Origin: Streptomyces zaomyceticus
GTDB lineage: Bacteria; Actinomycetota; Actinomycetes; Streptomycetales; Streptomycetaceae
Reading direction: 5' to 3'
DNA length: 33,877 nt
Assembly: GCF_014656215.1 (NCBI RefSeq)
Contig: NZ_BNBZ01000051.1
Location: 1-33,877, forward strand
Shown here: one piece after another, positions 23,488 through 31,158 of the stretch
Layout of the letters: every line of letters begins with the position of its first letter
How positions within the stretch are numbered: position 1 is the first letter of the stretch
Made by a program: the position numbers and the translations under genes
Notes under the pieces: model-generated
Databases searched by the model: none
What the model saw: the letters and a program-made list of their open reading frames with translations, nothing else
What the model was told of the DNA's origin: nothing

Positions 23488-25332
23488 ATGGCCATCCCCT
23501 TGCGCCGTTCCGTCACCCTGGCCGCCGCCGTCGCCACGGCAGCCGCCCTGGGGACGGGAGCCGTCGTCCTCGCCCTGCCCGCGGCGGCCGAGGGCGCGCC
23601 CCCGATGACGCTGGTCGACGGCAGGCTGGACTGGGGCATCAAGCAGTCCTTCCGCTCCTACCTCGCGATGCCCTTCGCGCACGGGCGGATCACCGTCCAG
23701 GGCGGTGCCGAGCAGGCCGCGAACAACGGTGTCTTCACCTTCGTCGACGGCACCGGCACGTACGACATGAGCACCCACGGCACGGCCACGTCCTTCAAGG
23801 GCGGCGTCCACTTCGAGGCCCACGAGGGCGCTCTCGACATCCTGATCTCGGACGTCAGGCTGGCGACGAAGGGTTCGGCGGCGCCGACCGGCGAGATCAC
23901 CGCCGATGTCGTCACCAAGGAGAAGGACGGCTCCTTCAGCACCCGCGAGGACATCGCCTTCGCCGCGCTCGACATGACCGGCGTCCGCCCCGGCCAGGGC
24001 GCGGGCGGCGCGATGGTGTTCAAGGACATACCGGCGAAGCTGACGAAGGACGGCGCGGCGGCGTTCGCGGGCTTCTACAAGGAGGGGGACGCGCTCGACG
24101 CGGCCACCCTGACGGTGAAGGCGGGCAGCCGCCCGACGACCCCGCCGCCGACCACGGAGCCGCCGACGACCCCTCCGGTGACCACGGAGCCGCCGACGAC
24201 CCCTCCGGTGACGACCGAGCCGCCGACGACCCCTCCGGTGACCACCGAACCCCCGACGACCCCGCCGGTGACCACGGAGCCCCCCACAACTCCTCCCGCG
24301 ACCACCGAGCCGCCCACCACGCCGCCCCCGACCACCGGGCCGCCGACGAGCCCGACGCCGACCGCGACCGATCCGACGAGCCCGGCCCCGACCACGACGG
24401 CGCCGACGAGTCCCGCCCCGACCACGACGGCGCCGACCAGCCCCGCCCCGACGACCGCGCAGCCGACCGGCGGACCGGCCGCCGTCGTCGACGGCAGGCT
24501 GACCTGGGGCGTGAAGGAGAGCTGGCAGCGGTACGTCGCTCAGATCTGCGGCGGCACGGTCACCCCGTCCGAGGGCGCGAAGAAGAACGGCGCGGCCTAC
24601 GACTTCGGCTTCGTCAAGGCCGACCTCGACGCCGACGCCCGTAAGCTCGACGCCTCCTTCTCGGGCAAGGTCGCCTTCGTCTGCAACGCGCACGGCATCG
24701 ACTGGACCGTCAGCGACCTGAGGGTCGAGGCCTCCGGTACCACCGGCACGCTGCTCGCCGATGTCACCAGCGCCCAGGGCGCCGGAAAGGACGTGGCGCT
24801 CGCCTCCCTCGACCTGTCGAAGTCCGACTGGTCCGCGAAGGACCGGGTCGTCACGCTCGCGAACGTCCCCGCGACGCTGACGGAGGCCGGCTCGGCCACG
24901 TTCTCCGCCCCCGGCGGCCGCGGCGGCTACCCGGCAGGTACCGCCCTGGACGCGCTGACGGTGAGCCTCTCGTACGACGACGGCGCCACGCTGCCCCCGG
25001 CCACCGGCGGCACCGGCACGTCCGGCGGCTCCGGCTCCGCCGGGACCTCCGGTGGCACCGGAGGCTCGGGCACCTCCGGCGGCGACGGCTCGTCCACGAC
25101 GGGCGGCGGTACGGTCGGTGGCGGCGGAACCGTCGGCGGCGGCACGGCCGGCGGTGCCGGTACGGTCGGCGGCTCCGGCACCACCGGTGGCTCGTCCCTC
25201 ACGGGCGGCGGCTCCCTCGCGGCGACCGGCGCGGGCGTCCCCACCACCCTCCTGCTCACCACCTCCGCCCTGACCGCCGCGGCCGGCGCCGCCGTCGTCG
25301 TCGCGGTGCGCCGCCGCGCGAAGGAGTCCTGA
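23488..25332 (+). CDS. HtaA-domain protein with LAATG sortase signal
   Basis: The protein has 614 residues from ATG 23488 (aggaga upstream), 87 bp after the first htaA, so probably in one operon. A signal peptide (cleavage near AAA-EG, ~35) precedes HtaA domain 1 (~42-210) with LDWGIKQSFRSYL and His in FEAHEGALD. A Pro/Thr repeat linker (216-326) leads to HtaA domain 2 (~330-505), with LTWGVKESWQRYV and His in NAHGIDW. Domain 2 has two Cys (QICGG, FVCNAHG), a likely disulfide. A Gly/Ser/Thr-rich stalk precedes LAATG at 577-581, a hydrophobic helix and RRRAKES. LAxTG is the class E sortase motif of Streptomyces, so wall anchoring is inferred. Confidence 0.93.
   Translation: MAIPLRRSVTLAAAVATAAALGTGAVVLALPAAAEGAPPMTLVDGRLDWGIKQSFRSYLAMPFAHGRITVQGGAEQAANNGVFTFVDGTGTYDMSTHGTATSFKGGVHFEAHEGALDILISDVRLATKGSAAPTGEITADVVTKEKDGSFSTREDIAFAALDMTGVRPGQGAGGAMVFKDIPAKLTKDGAAAFAGFYKEGDALDAATLTVKAGSRPTTPPPTTEPPTTPPVTTEPPTTPPVTTEPPTTPPVTTEPPTTPPVTTEPPTTPPATTEPPTTPPPTTGPPTSPTPTATDPTSPAPTTTAPTSPAPTTTAPTSPAPTTAQPTGGPAAVVDGRLTWGVKESWQRYVAQICGGTVTPSEGAKKNGAAYDFGFVKADLDADARKLDASFSGKVAFVCNAHGIDWTVSDLRVEASGTTGTLLADVTSAQGAGKDVALASLDLSKSDWSAKDRVVTLANVPATLTEAGSATFSAPGGRGGYPAGTALDALTVSLSYDDGATLPPATGGTGTSGGSGSAGTSGGTGGSGTSGGDGSSTTGGGTVGGGGTVGGGTAGGAGTVGGSGTTGGSSLTGGGSLAATGAGVPTTLLLTTSALTAAAGAAVVVAVRRRAKES
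24133..24465 (+). repeat. 30-bp tandem repeats coding a Pro/Thr linker
   Basis: About 11 in-frame units, the first seven coding PTTPPxTTEP and the rest TSPAPTTTAP variants, separate the two HtaA domains. The DNA copies differ mainly at third positions. The protein is a stiff, extended, possibly glycosylated spacer. Copy number is likely to vary between strains. Confidence 0.85.
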
Positions 25333-25348
25333 CCCACCGGCCCCACCA

Positions 25349-25385
25349 GGCAGGGCCGCCCCCGATTCCCGGGTGCGGCCCTGCC
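25349..25385 (+). terminator. Hairpin terminator of the htaA operon
   Basis: ggcagggccgc (25349-25359) and gcggccctgcc (25375-25385) form an 11-bp perfect stem, 16 bases after the stop codon. No T-run follows, as is usual in this G+C-rich group. Confidence 0.65.
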
Positions 25386-25415
25386 GGCGTGCCGCGGAAT
25401 GGTTCAATTTCAGTC

Positions 25416-26096
25416 ATGAACACGACCGTGCCCAGCGCCGCCACCGACATCGACGTCCTCCGGGTCTTCTGCTCGGGCGACGGCCGTTACGGCAATGCCC
25501 TCGGAGTCGTACGGGACGCACGTACCCACCCCGACGAGGCCTCCCGGCAGGCGCTCGCCAAGGAGCTCGGGTTCAGCGAGACCGTGTTCGTGGACGACGT
25601 GGAGCGCGGGATCGTCGACATCTACACCCCCGGCGTACGGCTGCCGTTCGCCGGACACCCGCTCGTCGGCGCCGCCTGGCTGCTCGACCTGGAGGTCGTC
25701 CACCCGCCCGCCGGCGAGGTGTGGGTGCGCGGCGACGGGGAGTTCACCTGGATCGAGGCGCGTGCCGAGTGGGCGCCGCCGCGGACCCTGCGGCAGTACG
25801 GCTCCGCCGCCGAGGTGGAGGCCCTCCCCGTGCCCGAGCCGGGCGAGTGGATCTACGCCTGGGCCTGGGAGGAGGAGGCCGCGGGCCGGATCAGGGCGCG
25901 GGGGTTCCCGGGGCGGGGCGACGGCATCGACGAGGACGAGGCCACCGGCGCGGCGGCCCTGCTGCTCACGGCGGAGCTGGGACGGGCCCTGAACATCACG
26001 CAGGGCCGGGGTTCGCAGTTGCTCACTGCCCCCGGCCCTGACGGCATCGTGGAACTCGGCGGACGGGTCCGCCTGGAGGGAATCCTCACGCGCTGA
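25416..26096 (+). CDS. PhzF-family isomerase-like protein, short
   Basis: The protein has 226 residues from ATG 25416. It shows the PhzF pattern: IDVLRVFCSGDGRYGNALGVV, then LGFSETVFV with the position of the catalytic Glu, the IYTPGVRLPFAGHPLVGAAWLL motif and DEATGAAALLLTAELG. PhzF proteins are usually about 260-300 residues of two matched halves, so this one is shortened in the middle. The reaction (an allylic isomerisation in the founding member) cannot be assigned. Upstream there is only caattt close to the ATG and no ribosome binding site. The 3' end overlaps the convergent heme oxygenase gene by 11 bp. Confidence 0.87.
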   Translation: MNTTVPSAATDIDVLRVFCSGDGRYGNALGVVRDARTHPDEASRQALAKELGFSETVFVDDVERGIVDIYTPGVRLPFAGHPLVGAAWLLDLEVVHPPAGEVWVRGDGEFTWIEARAEWAPPRTLRQYGSAAEVEALPVPEPGEWIYAWAWEEEAAGRIRARGFPGRGDGIDEDEATGAAALLLTAELGRALNITQGRGSQLLTAPGPDGIVELGGRVRLEGILTR

Positions 26097-26736
26097 GCGG
26101 GAACTCGCCGCCCAGCTGGTGGAAGACCGCGCTGTTGAAGGCGAACGCCCGCTTGCACTCGTCGACGATCCGCTGCTTCTCCAGGTCGTCCGCGTTCACC
26201 GCGTCGAGCAGCTCCCGGTACGTCCGCTTGAAAGCGGCCGGGTTGGAGATCTCCTCGAAGACGTAGAAGCGGACGCCGTCGCCCTTGCGCGTGAAGCCCC
26301 AGGTGCGCTCCGCCTTGTCGCGGATGATCTGACCGCCCGACAGGTCGCCCAGGTAGCGCGTGTAGTGGTGGGCCACGTACCCGGCGGGCCAGTCACGGGC
26401 GCACTCGGCGACCCGCTCGGCGTACGCCACGGTGGCGGGCAGCGGGGAGACCCCGGCGCGCCAGTCGGGGCCCCGCAGATGGGCCAGGTCCTGCTCCAGC
26501 GCGGCCGTGCGGAACAGCTCGCGCTGTATGAACGGCCCGGCGACCGGGTCCTCGCGCAGTGCCTCCGCACCCTCCTCCAGGGCCCGGTACACGACCCAGA
26601 GCTGCTCGGTGTAGCGCGCGTAGGCGTCGACCGCCAGGCGCCCGCCGAGGAGGTCGCCCATGAAGGACGAGGTCTCCGCCTCCGTGTGCTGCTCGTGCGA
26701 AGCCGTACGGATGAGCGTGGAGAAGGGCGTGTCCAA
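26086..26736 (-). CDS. Heme oxygenase (biliverdin-producing)
   Basis: The protein has 216 residues. The start is TTG 26736, supported by ggagg 6 nt upstream. It matches HmuO/HO-1: the proximal heme ligand is probably His17 (HTEAETSSFMGDLL), and the distal helix has GDLSGGQ at 130-136. The enzyme opens heme to biliverdin, CO and ferrous iron. It would act in the cytoplasm on heme brought in by HmuTUV. Its promoter has an iron box exactly between the -35 and -10 hexamers. It converges with the PhzF-like gene. Confidence 0.94.
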   Translation of the reverse strand: MDTPFSTLIRTASHEQHTEAETSSFMGDLLGGRLAVDAYARYTEQLWVVYRALEEGAEALREDPVAGPFIQRELFRTAALEQDLAHLRGPDWRAGVSPLPATVAYAERVAECARDWPAGYVAHHYTRYLGDLSGGQIIRDKAERTWGFTRKGDGVRFYVFEEISNPAAFKRTYRELLDAVNADDLEKQRIVDECKRAFAFNSAVFHQLGGEFPLSA

Positions 26737-26760
26737 GGCGTGCCTCCGAGACCGATGGGA

Positions 26761-26815
26761 CGGGAACCAGTGACGATCCTGCCAAGTTAGGCTTACCTAA
26801 GTCAACTGGTTCCCG
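26761..26815. repeat. 11-bp inverted repeat flanking the heme oxygenase iron box
   Basis: cgggaaccagt (26761-26771) and actggttcccg (26805-26815) are perfect inverted copies, with the iron box between them. In a transcript running on from the map gene they would form a hairpin with a 33-base loop. This may act as map's terminator or as extra promoter structure. Confidence 0.6.
26776..26805 (-). promoter_or_regulatory. Heme oxygenase promoter with embedded iron box
   Basis: On the minus strand TTGACT (26805-26800) and CAGGAT (26781-26776) are 18 bases apart. The iron box (26782-26800; ttaggtaagcctaacttgg on that strand) fills the spacer. Bound repressor would exclude RNA polymerase under iron sufficiency. 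Confidence 0.7.
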
Positions 26816-26850
26816 ACGTCCTGTCGGTAAAGAGCTACCCCGCCGAGGGG

Positions 26851-27708
26851 TCAGGGCAACGTGAGGATCTCGGCCCCGTTCTCGGTCACGACCAAGGTGT
26901 GCTCGAACTGCGCCGTCCGCTTGCGGTCCTTGGTCACCACGGTCCAGCCGTCGTCCCACATGTCGTAGTCGTGGGTGCCGAGCGTCAGCATCGGCTCGAT
27001 GGTGAAGGTCATGCCGGTCTTGATCTCGGTGGTGTGGTGGGGCGAGTCGTAGTGCGGGACGATCAGGCCGGAGTGGAAGGACGAGTTGATGCCGTGACCG
27101 GTGAAGTCACGGACGACGCCATAGCCGAAGCGCTTGGCGTACGACTCGATGACCCGCCCGATGATGTTGATCTGGCGGCCCGGCCTGACCGCCTTGATCG
27201 CCCGGTTCAGGGACTCCCGGGTCCGCTCCACGAGCAGCCGCGACTCCTCGTCGACGTCACCGCAGAGGTAGGTGGCGTTGTTGTCGCCGTGGACACCGTT
27301 GATGTACGCCGTGACGTCGAGGTTCACGATGTCGCCGTCGCGCAGGACGGTGGAGTCCGGGATCCCGTGGCAGATGACCTCGTTGATCGAGGCGCACAGG
27401 GACTTCGGGAACCCGCGGTAGCCGAGGGTGGAGGGATACGCGCCGTGGTCGCACATGAACTCGTGCGCGACGCGGTCGAGCTCGTCGGTGGTGACACCGG
27501 GAGCGATGTGCTTGGCGGCCTCCTCCATCGCCTGAGCGGCGATGCGGCCGGCGATCCGCATCCGTTCGACGGTGTCGGAATCCTGCACCTCGGGCCCGCT
27601 GTACGGGGTCGGGGCGGGCTTCCCGACGTACTCGGGGCGGCGGATGGAGCCCGGAACGGAGCGATGGGGGGAGAGCTCCCCCGGGACGAGAAGCGACTGG
27701 CCAGACAT
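26851..27708 (-). CDS. map: Methionine aminopeptidase, type I
   Basis: The protein has 285 residues from ATG 27708. A ~40-residue N-terminal extension with PEYVGKPAPTPYSG is typical of the second, longer MetAP of actinomycetes. The pita-bread core shows all metal ligands: NLDVTAYINGVHGDNNATY (two Asp), DFTGHGINSSFH (His), TIEPMLTLG (Glu) and QFEHTLVV (Glu). It removes the initiator Met from new proteins in the cytoplasm. On the minus strand tagact lies 7 nt before the ATG and no ribosome binding site is seen, so the mRNA is probably leaderless. Confidence 0.96.
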   Translation of the reverse strand: MSGQSLLVPGELSPHRSVPGSIRRPEYVGKPAPTPYSGPEVQDSDTVERMRIAGRIAAQAMEEAAKHIAPGVTTDELDRVAHEFMCDHGAYPSTLGYRGFPKSLCASINEVICHGIPDSTVLRDGDIVNLDVTAYINGVHGDNNATYLCGDVDEESRLLVERTRESLNRAIKAVRPGRQINIIGRVIESYAKRFGYGVVRDFTGHGINSSFHSGLIVPHYDSPHHTTEIKTGMTFTIEPMLTLGTHDYDMWDDGWTVVTKDRKRTAQFEHTLVVTENGAEILTLP

Positions 27709-27715
27709 GCCAGCG

Positions 27716-27721
27716 AGTCTA
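27716..27721 (-). promoter_or_regulatory. -10 hexamer, probable leaderless promoter of map
   Basis: The minus strand reads tagact, 7 nt before ATG 27708, with no ribosome binding site between. It fits TAnnnT. Confidence 0.5.
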
Positions 27722-27770
27722 ACGACCGGGTCTTGGGGCAGCATGGTCCCAAGGGAAGGAGCCGACGACG

Positions 27771-28001
27771 ATGGCCCTGTTCAAGAAGCGCACCGCGGGC
27801 AAACCGGGCGAGTGGTACTACTGCCTGGAGCACAAGAAGGTCGAAGAGGGCCCCGATTGCCCGGCGAAGAACCGCTTCGGCCCGTACGCCACCCGTGAGG
27901 AGGCCTCCCACGCGATGGAGACCGCCCGTGAGCGGAACCTGGAGTGGGAGACCGACCCGCGCTGGCACGACAGCAGCCGGACCGAGGAGAACCCCGACTA
28001 G
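27771..28001 (+). CDS. Small conserved hypothetical protein
   Basis: The protein has 76 residues from ATG 27771, behind ggaagga. It opens MALFKKRTAGKPGEWYYC and has a second Cys (GPDCPAKNRFGPY), then an acidic, soluble C-terminal half (EASHAMETARERNLEWETDPRW). The two Cys with a His (CLEHKKVEEGPDC) could hold a metal or act as a redox pair. It has no signal or membrane segment. It is divergent from map, with 62 bp between starts. I recognise it only as a typical actinomycete orphan. Confidence 0.85.
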   Translation: MALFKKRTAGKPGEWYYCLEHKKVEEGPDCPAKNRFGPYATREEASHAMETARERNLEWETDPRWHDSSRTEENPD

Positions 28002-28009
28002 GTCACGGG

Positions 28010-28047
28010 AGTGCGGCCGGGACCGTTCGGACGGTCCCGGCCGCACT
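28010..28047. terminator. Strong bidirectional terminator hairpin
   Basis: Seventeen perfectly paired bases (28010-28026 with 28031-28047) surround a tcgg loop that extends a ccgttcggacgg tip. It lies between the convergent 76-aa gene and the MFS gene and should serve both. Confidence 0.85.
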
Positions 28048-28064
28048 GTCCCGCGCCGGGTTCC

Positions 28065-29375
28065 CTACACCGTCTCCTGCGGGGCGGCGGCGCCCCGCGC
28101 GGCATCCTGCTGGGCCTTGCGGCGCAGCGAGTCCTCGTCGGTCTCGGAGTCGTACGTGAGGAGCTTCGGCAGCGCGAGGCAGAGCAGCCCCACCGAGGCG
28201 ACGCAGGCGACCCCGCCCGTCCAGATCGCCGACCGGGTGCCGGTCCAGCCCGCCATCGCGCCCGCCCTGACCTGGCCGAGCTGCGGACCGACGCTGTAGG
28301 AGAGCACCTCGATGCCGGCGAGCCGGCCACGCAGCTCCTCCGGGATCGTCTGGTTCCAGATCGTCGAGCGGCCCAGGCCGCTCAGCATGTCGCCCGCCCC
28401 GGCGAAGGCCAGGCAGAGCAGGACGAGCCAGATGTTCCCGAACCAGCCTGCCGCCGCGATGGCCAGGCCCCAGCCGGTGGCGCCCGCGACGACGAGCAGC
28501 CCGTGCCGTCGCACCTTCGACGTCCAGCCGCTGGTCATGCCCAGCACCAGCGAACCGAGCGAACCCGCCGCGTACATCAGACCGAGCGACCAGTCCGCGT
28601 CCAGCTCGTCCGCGAGGAACGGGAAGATCGTGTTCGGGAAGGCGAAGAACATCGCCGCGAGGTCGATCGCGTACGTGCCGAGCAGCACCGGGCGCGACCA
28701 GGCGTACCGGGCTCCCTCCGCGATGCCCCGCAGGGAGGGCTTCTCGGCGTCGTGCGCGGGCGGTGCGGGGGAGAGGCGGCGGCACAGCAGCACCGAGGCG
28801 GCGAAACCGGCGATCGTCACCCCGTACGCGGGCGCGTGTCCGGCGTACGCCACGACCAGGCCCGCGAGCGCCGGGCCGGCGATCGCGCCCATCTGCCAGC
28901 GCAGCGAGTTCAGCGCGGCCGCGGCCGTCTGGTGCTCGTGCGGCACGATCCGGGCGAGGAGCGAGTCCAGGGCCGGGCGCTGGAGGCCCGCGAGCGCCGA
29001 GACGCCGGCGGCCACCACGTACAGCGGCCAGAGCATCGGCTCCGGGAGCAGTGCGTTGACCAGCAGGATCAGGGCGAGCAGCCCGAGACCCGCCTCGGTC
29101 GCGAGGATCACCTTCCGCCGGTCGACCGCGTCGGCGAGCGCCCCGCCGTACAGCCCGAACACCACCAGGGGCACCAGCTCGACCGCGCCCATCGCGCCGA
29201 CGGCGAGCGGCGAACCCGTCATCTCCTTGATCTGCAGGGGCAGGGCGATCATCGCCATCGCGCTGCTGAAGTAGGTGACGAGCCCCTGAACCCAGAGGAG
29301 CCGGAAGTCGCGCGACGCGCGCCACGGCGCCAGATCGGGCAGCAGGGCGGAGAGTTTCGCGAGCGCAGGGGACAC
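28065..29375 (-). CDS. MFS exporter (EntS-like)
   Basis: The protein has 436 residues from GTG 29375. The N-terminus is cytosolic (PDLAPWRASRDFRLLWVQGL), then about 12 helices. Motif A is degenerate (YGGALADAVDRRKVIL). RPALDSLLARIVPHEHQTAAAALNSLRWQM and STIWNQTIPEELRGRLAGIEVLSYSVGPQLGQV are hallmarks of the EntS/DHA3 group. EntS exports enterobactin, so siderophore or drug export is possible, but no iron box is seen upstream. It lies downstream of the SIS-like gene, 118 bp away. Confidence 0.92.
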   Translation of the reverse strand: MSPALAKLSALLPDLAPWRASRDFRLLWVQGLVTYFSSAMAMIALPLQIKEMTGSPLAVGAMGAVELVPLVVFGLYGGALADAVDRRKVILATEAGLGLLALILLVNALLPEPMLWPLYVVAAGVSALAGLQRPALDSLLARIVPHEHQTAAAALNSLRWQMGAIAGPALAGLVVAYAGHAPAYGVTIAGFAASVLLCRRLSPAPPAHDAEKPSLRGIAEGARYAWSRPVLLGTYAIDLAAMFFAFPNTIFPFLADELDADWSLGLMYAAGSLGSLVLGMTSGWTSKVRRHGLLVVAGATGWGLAIAAAGWFGNIWLVLLCLAFAGAGDMLSGLGRSTIWNQTIPEELRGRLAGIEVLSYSVGPQLGQVRAGAMAGWTGTRSAIWTGGVACVASVGLLCLALPKLLTYDSETDEDSLRRKAQQDAARGAAAPQETV

Positions 29376-29493
29376 GAGAGGCCATGCTCCGTCGAAGAGA
29401 TGCCCGAGGCAACCGAATATCCGGTGGACCTCGAGCTCTGCGCCACCGGCCGACCGTCACCGTGGGTGCCGTGCCGTGCTGTGCCGCGCCGCG

Positions 29494-30096
29494 CTACCAG
29501 CGGGACGGCGGTGGGGCCGTCAGACGGTCCGCCAGGTCCGAGAGGCGGTCCCGGAAGCGCCGGCGTCCGCGTGGGGACGGCAGGCTGTTCTCCCCGGCCG
29601 CCGCGCTCACCAGGTGCTGCACCGTGTCCAGGTCCACCTCCGCCCCCTCCGCGACCGTGAGCGTCTCGTGCGCGAGCCCCCGCACCTCCTCGTCGCCCCC
29701 GTCGAGCGAGAGCACCGTCGCCCCGGCACGGCGGGCGTCGTGCACCCGCTGGAGCAGCCCCCCGTCCGGCCGCTCCGGCGCCACCATCAGCAGCGTCGCC
29801 CCGCGCCCCGCCGCCTCGAGACGGCCGAGGCCGACGGCCAGGTGCGCCGGATCGCCCGGCCGCACCCGGTGGCGCACCAGCGTCGGCGCCAGCTCGGGCA
29901 ATCCCGACCAGGCCGACTCGTCGACCAGGTGCGCCGCCAGGTGCCAGGGCTCGTACTCCGCCGTGCCGACCAGGAGCAGCCCACCCCGGTGCGGGACCAC
30001 CGAGGACCGGAGCGCGCCCGCGAACCGGCGAGCCGCCCGGGGCCACTCCGTCCCGGCGAGCACTTCCCGCAGCAACGCGACCCGTACGGCATCCAT
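29494..30096 (-). CDS. Hypothetical protein with SIS-like core
   Basis: The protein has 200 residues from ATG 30096. GGLLLVGTAEYEPWHLAAHLVDES and GATLLMVAPERPDGGLLQRVHDARRAGATVLSLDGG alternate strands and helices like a sugar-isomerase (SIS) fold, but the usual Ser/Thr phosphate loop is not clear. The C-terminus is basic (SPRGRRRFRDRLSDLADRLT). It has no signal peptide. It is divergent from the F420 reductase gene, with 118 bp between starts. The function is unknown. Confidence 0.78.
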   Translation of the reverse strand: MDAVRVALLREVLAGTEWPRAARRFAGALRSSVVPHRGGLLLVGTAEYEPWHLAAHLVDESAWSGLPELAPTLVRHRVRPGDPAHLAVGLGRLEAAGRGATLLMVAPERPDGGLLQRVHDARRAGATVLSLDGGDEEVRGLAHETLTVAEGAEVDLDTVQHLVSAAAGENSLPSPRGRRRFRDRLSDLADRLTAPPPSRW

Positions 30097-30201
30097 GGGC
30101 CCGCATCCTGCACCAGGCCGGGGCTCCCGCGCGGCCGGTTGCCGGGGTTCCACCCGTACGGGAGCCCCGGCATCCGGCGGCGCGCCGCCCCGACCGGTCG
30201 G

Positions 30202-30207
30202 TAATGT
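30202..30207 (+). promoter_or_regulatory. -10 hexamer, probable leaderless promoter of npdG
   Basis: taatgt lies 7 nt before ATG 30215, with no ribosome binding site. Confidence 0.5.
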
Positions 30208-30214
30208 CGGGTCC

Positions 30215-30952
30215 ATGACTTCCTCCAGCGACTCCACCGGCACCCCCGGCACCACCGCTCCCGCCGCGCCCAAGGCCGCGCCCAAGGATCCGTGGGACCT
30301 TCCCGACGTCTCCGGCCTCGTCGTCGGCGTCCTCGGCGGCACCGGCGACCAGGGCCGCGGCCTCGCCTACCGGCTCGCCAAGGCCGGCCAGAAGGTGATC
30401 CTCGGCTCCCGCGCCGCCGACCGCGCGCGGGAGGCCGCCGAGGAGATCGGCCACGGCGTCGAGGGCGCCGACAACGCCGAGTGCGCCCGCCGCAGCGACA
30501 TCGTGATCGTCGCCGTGCCGTGGGACGGCCACGCCAAGACCCTGGAGTCCCTGCGCGAGGAACTCGCCGGCAAGCTCGTCGTGGACTGCGTCAACCCGCT
30601 CGGCTTCGACAAGAAGGGCGCCTACGCCCTCAAGCCGGAGGAGGGCTCCGCCGCCGAGCAGGCCGCCGCGCTGCTGCCGGACTCCCGGGTCGCCGCCGCC
30701 TTCCACCACCTCTCCGCCGTCCTCCTCCAGGACACCTCGCTGGAGGAGATCGACACGGACGTGATGGTCCTCGGCGAGGAGCGCGCCGACGTCGAGCTCG
30801 TCCAGGCCCTCGCCGGCCGCATCCCGGGCATGCGTGGTGTCTTCGCCGGCCGGCTGCGCAACGCCCACCAGGTCGAGTCGCTCGTCGCCAACCTGATCTC
30901 CGTCAACCGCCGCTACAAGGCCCACGCCGGCCTCCGCGTCACCGACATCTGA
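30215..30952 (+). CDS. npdG: NADPH-dependent F420 reductase
   Basis: The protein has 245 residues from ATG 30215. A Thr/Pro/Ala-rich N-terminal tail (~33 residues) precedes the Rossmann core VVGVLGGTGDQGRGLAYRLAKAG and ILGSRAADRAREAAEE. Then come DIVIVAVPWDGH, VVDCVNPLGFDKKG, AAFHHLSAVLLQD and a C-terminal RNAHQVESLVANLISVNRRYKAHAGLRVTD, the full pattern of Fno/NpdG. It transfers hydride between NADPH and cofactor F420 in the cytoplasm. The gene's last codons lie in a tandem repeat. Confidence 0.95.
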   Translation: MTSSSDSTGTPGTTAPAAPKAAPKDPWDLPDVSGLVVGVLGGTGDQGRGLAYRLAKAGQKVILGSRAADRAREAAEEIGHGVEGADNAECARRSDIVIVAVPWDGHAKTLESLREELAGKLVVDCVNPLGFDKKGAYALKPEEGSAAEQAAALLPDSRVAAAFHHLSAVLLQDTSLEEIDTDVMVLGEERADVELVQALAGRIPGMRGVFAGRLRNAHQVESLVANLISVNRRYKAHAGLRVTDI

Positions 30953-31012
30953 TCCGGGCCCGCGTCACCGGCATCCGATCCGGGCCCTCGGAACCGACAT
31001 CCGATCCGGCCC
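30935..31012. repeat. 26-bp tandem repeat spanning the npdG stop codon
   Basis: Units at 30935-30960, 30961-30986 (24/26 identical) and 30987-31012 (about 20/26). The first holds the last codons (VTDI) and the TGA stop; in the next two the TGA has become CGA. Twenty-six is not a multiple of three, so the copies do not extend the protein. Bases 31013-31158 show nothing further. Confidence 0.75.
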
Positions 31013-31158
31013 CCCGGAGCCGACCCGTCCGACCCGGCTCTCCGGACCGGCGGCCCGAACCGGTCGTCGTGTCCGGCCGAGCCGGAGTCGGGACGCTTCA
31101 GGGCATGGGGGACACTGGACGGGCACGAGCAGCCGTACCCGGACAGGAGCCGACCCCC

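Noticed and set aside
23284..25407. A 707-codon open frame antisense to the htaA genes
   Set aside because: It is low-complexity Gly/Arg sequence mirroring the Pro/Thr and Gly repeats; the forward genes have signal peptides, domains and ribosome binding sites.
15195..26815. A siderophore or antibiotic biosynthetic gene cluster around the iron genes
   Set aside because: No NRPS, PKS, NIS synthetase or tailoring genes are present; the region encodes uptake and heme breakdown only.
28065..29375. MFS exporter as part of the iron regulon
   Set aside because: It is EntS-like, but no iron box lies upstream, and housekeeping genes separate it from the iron region.
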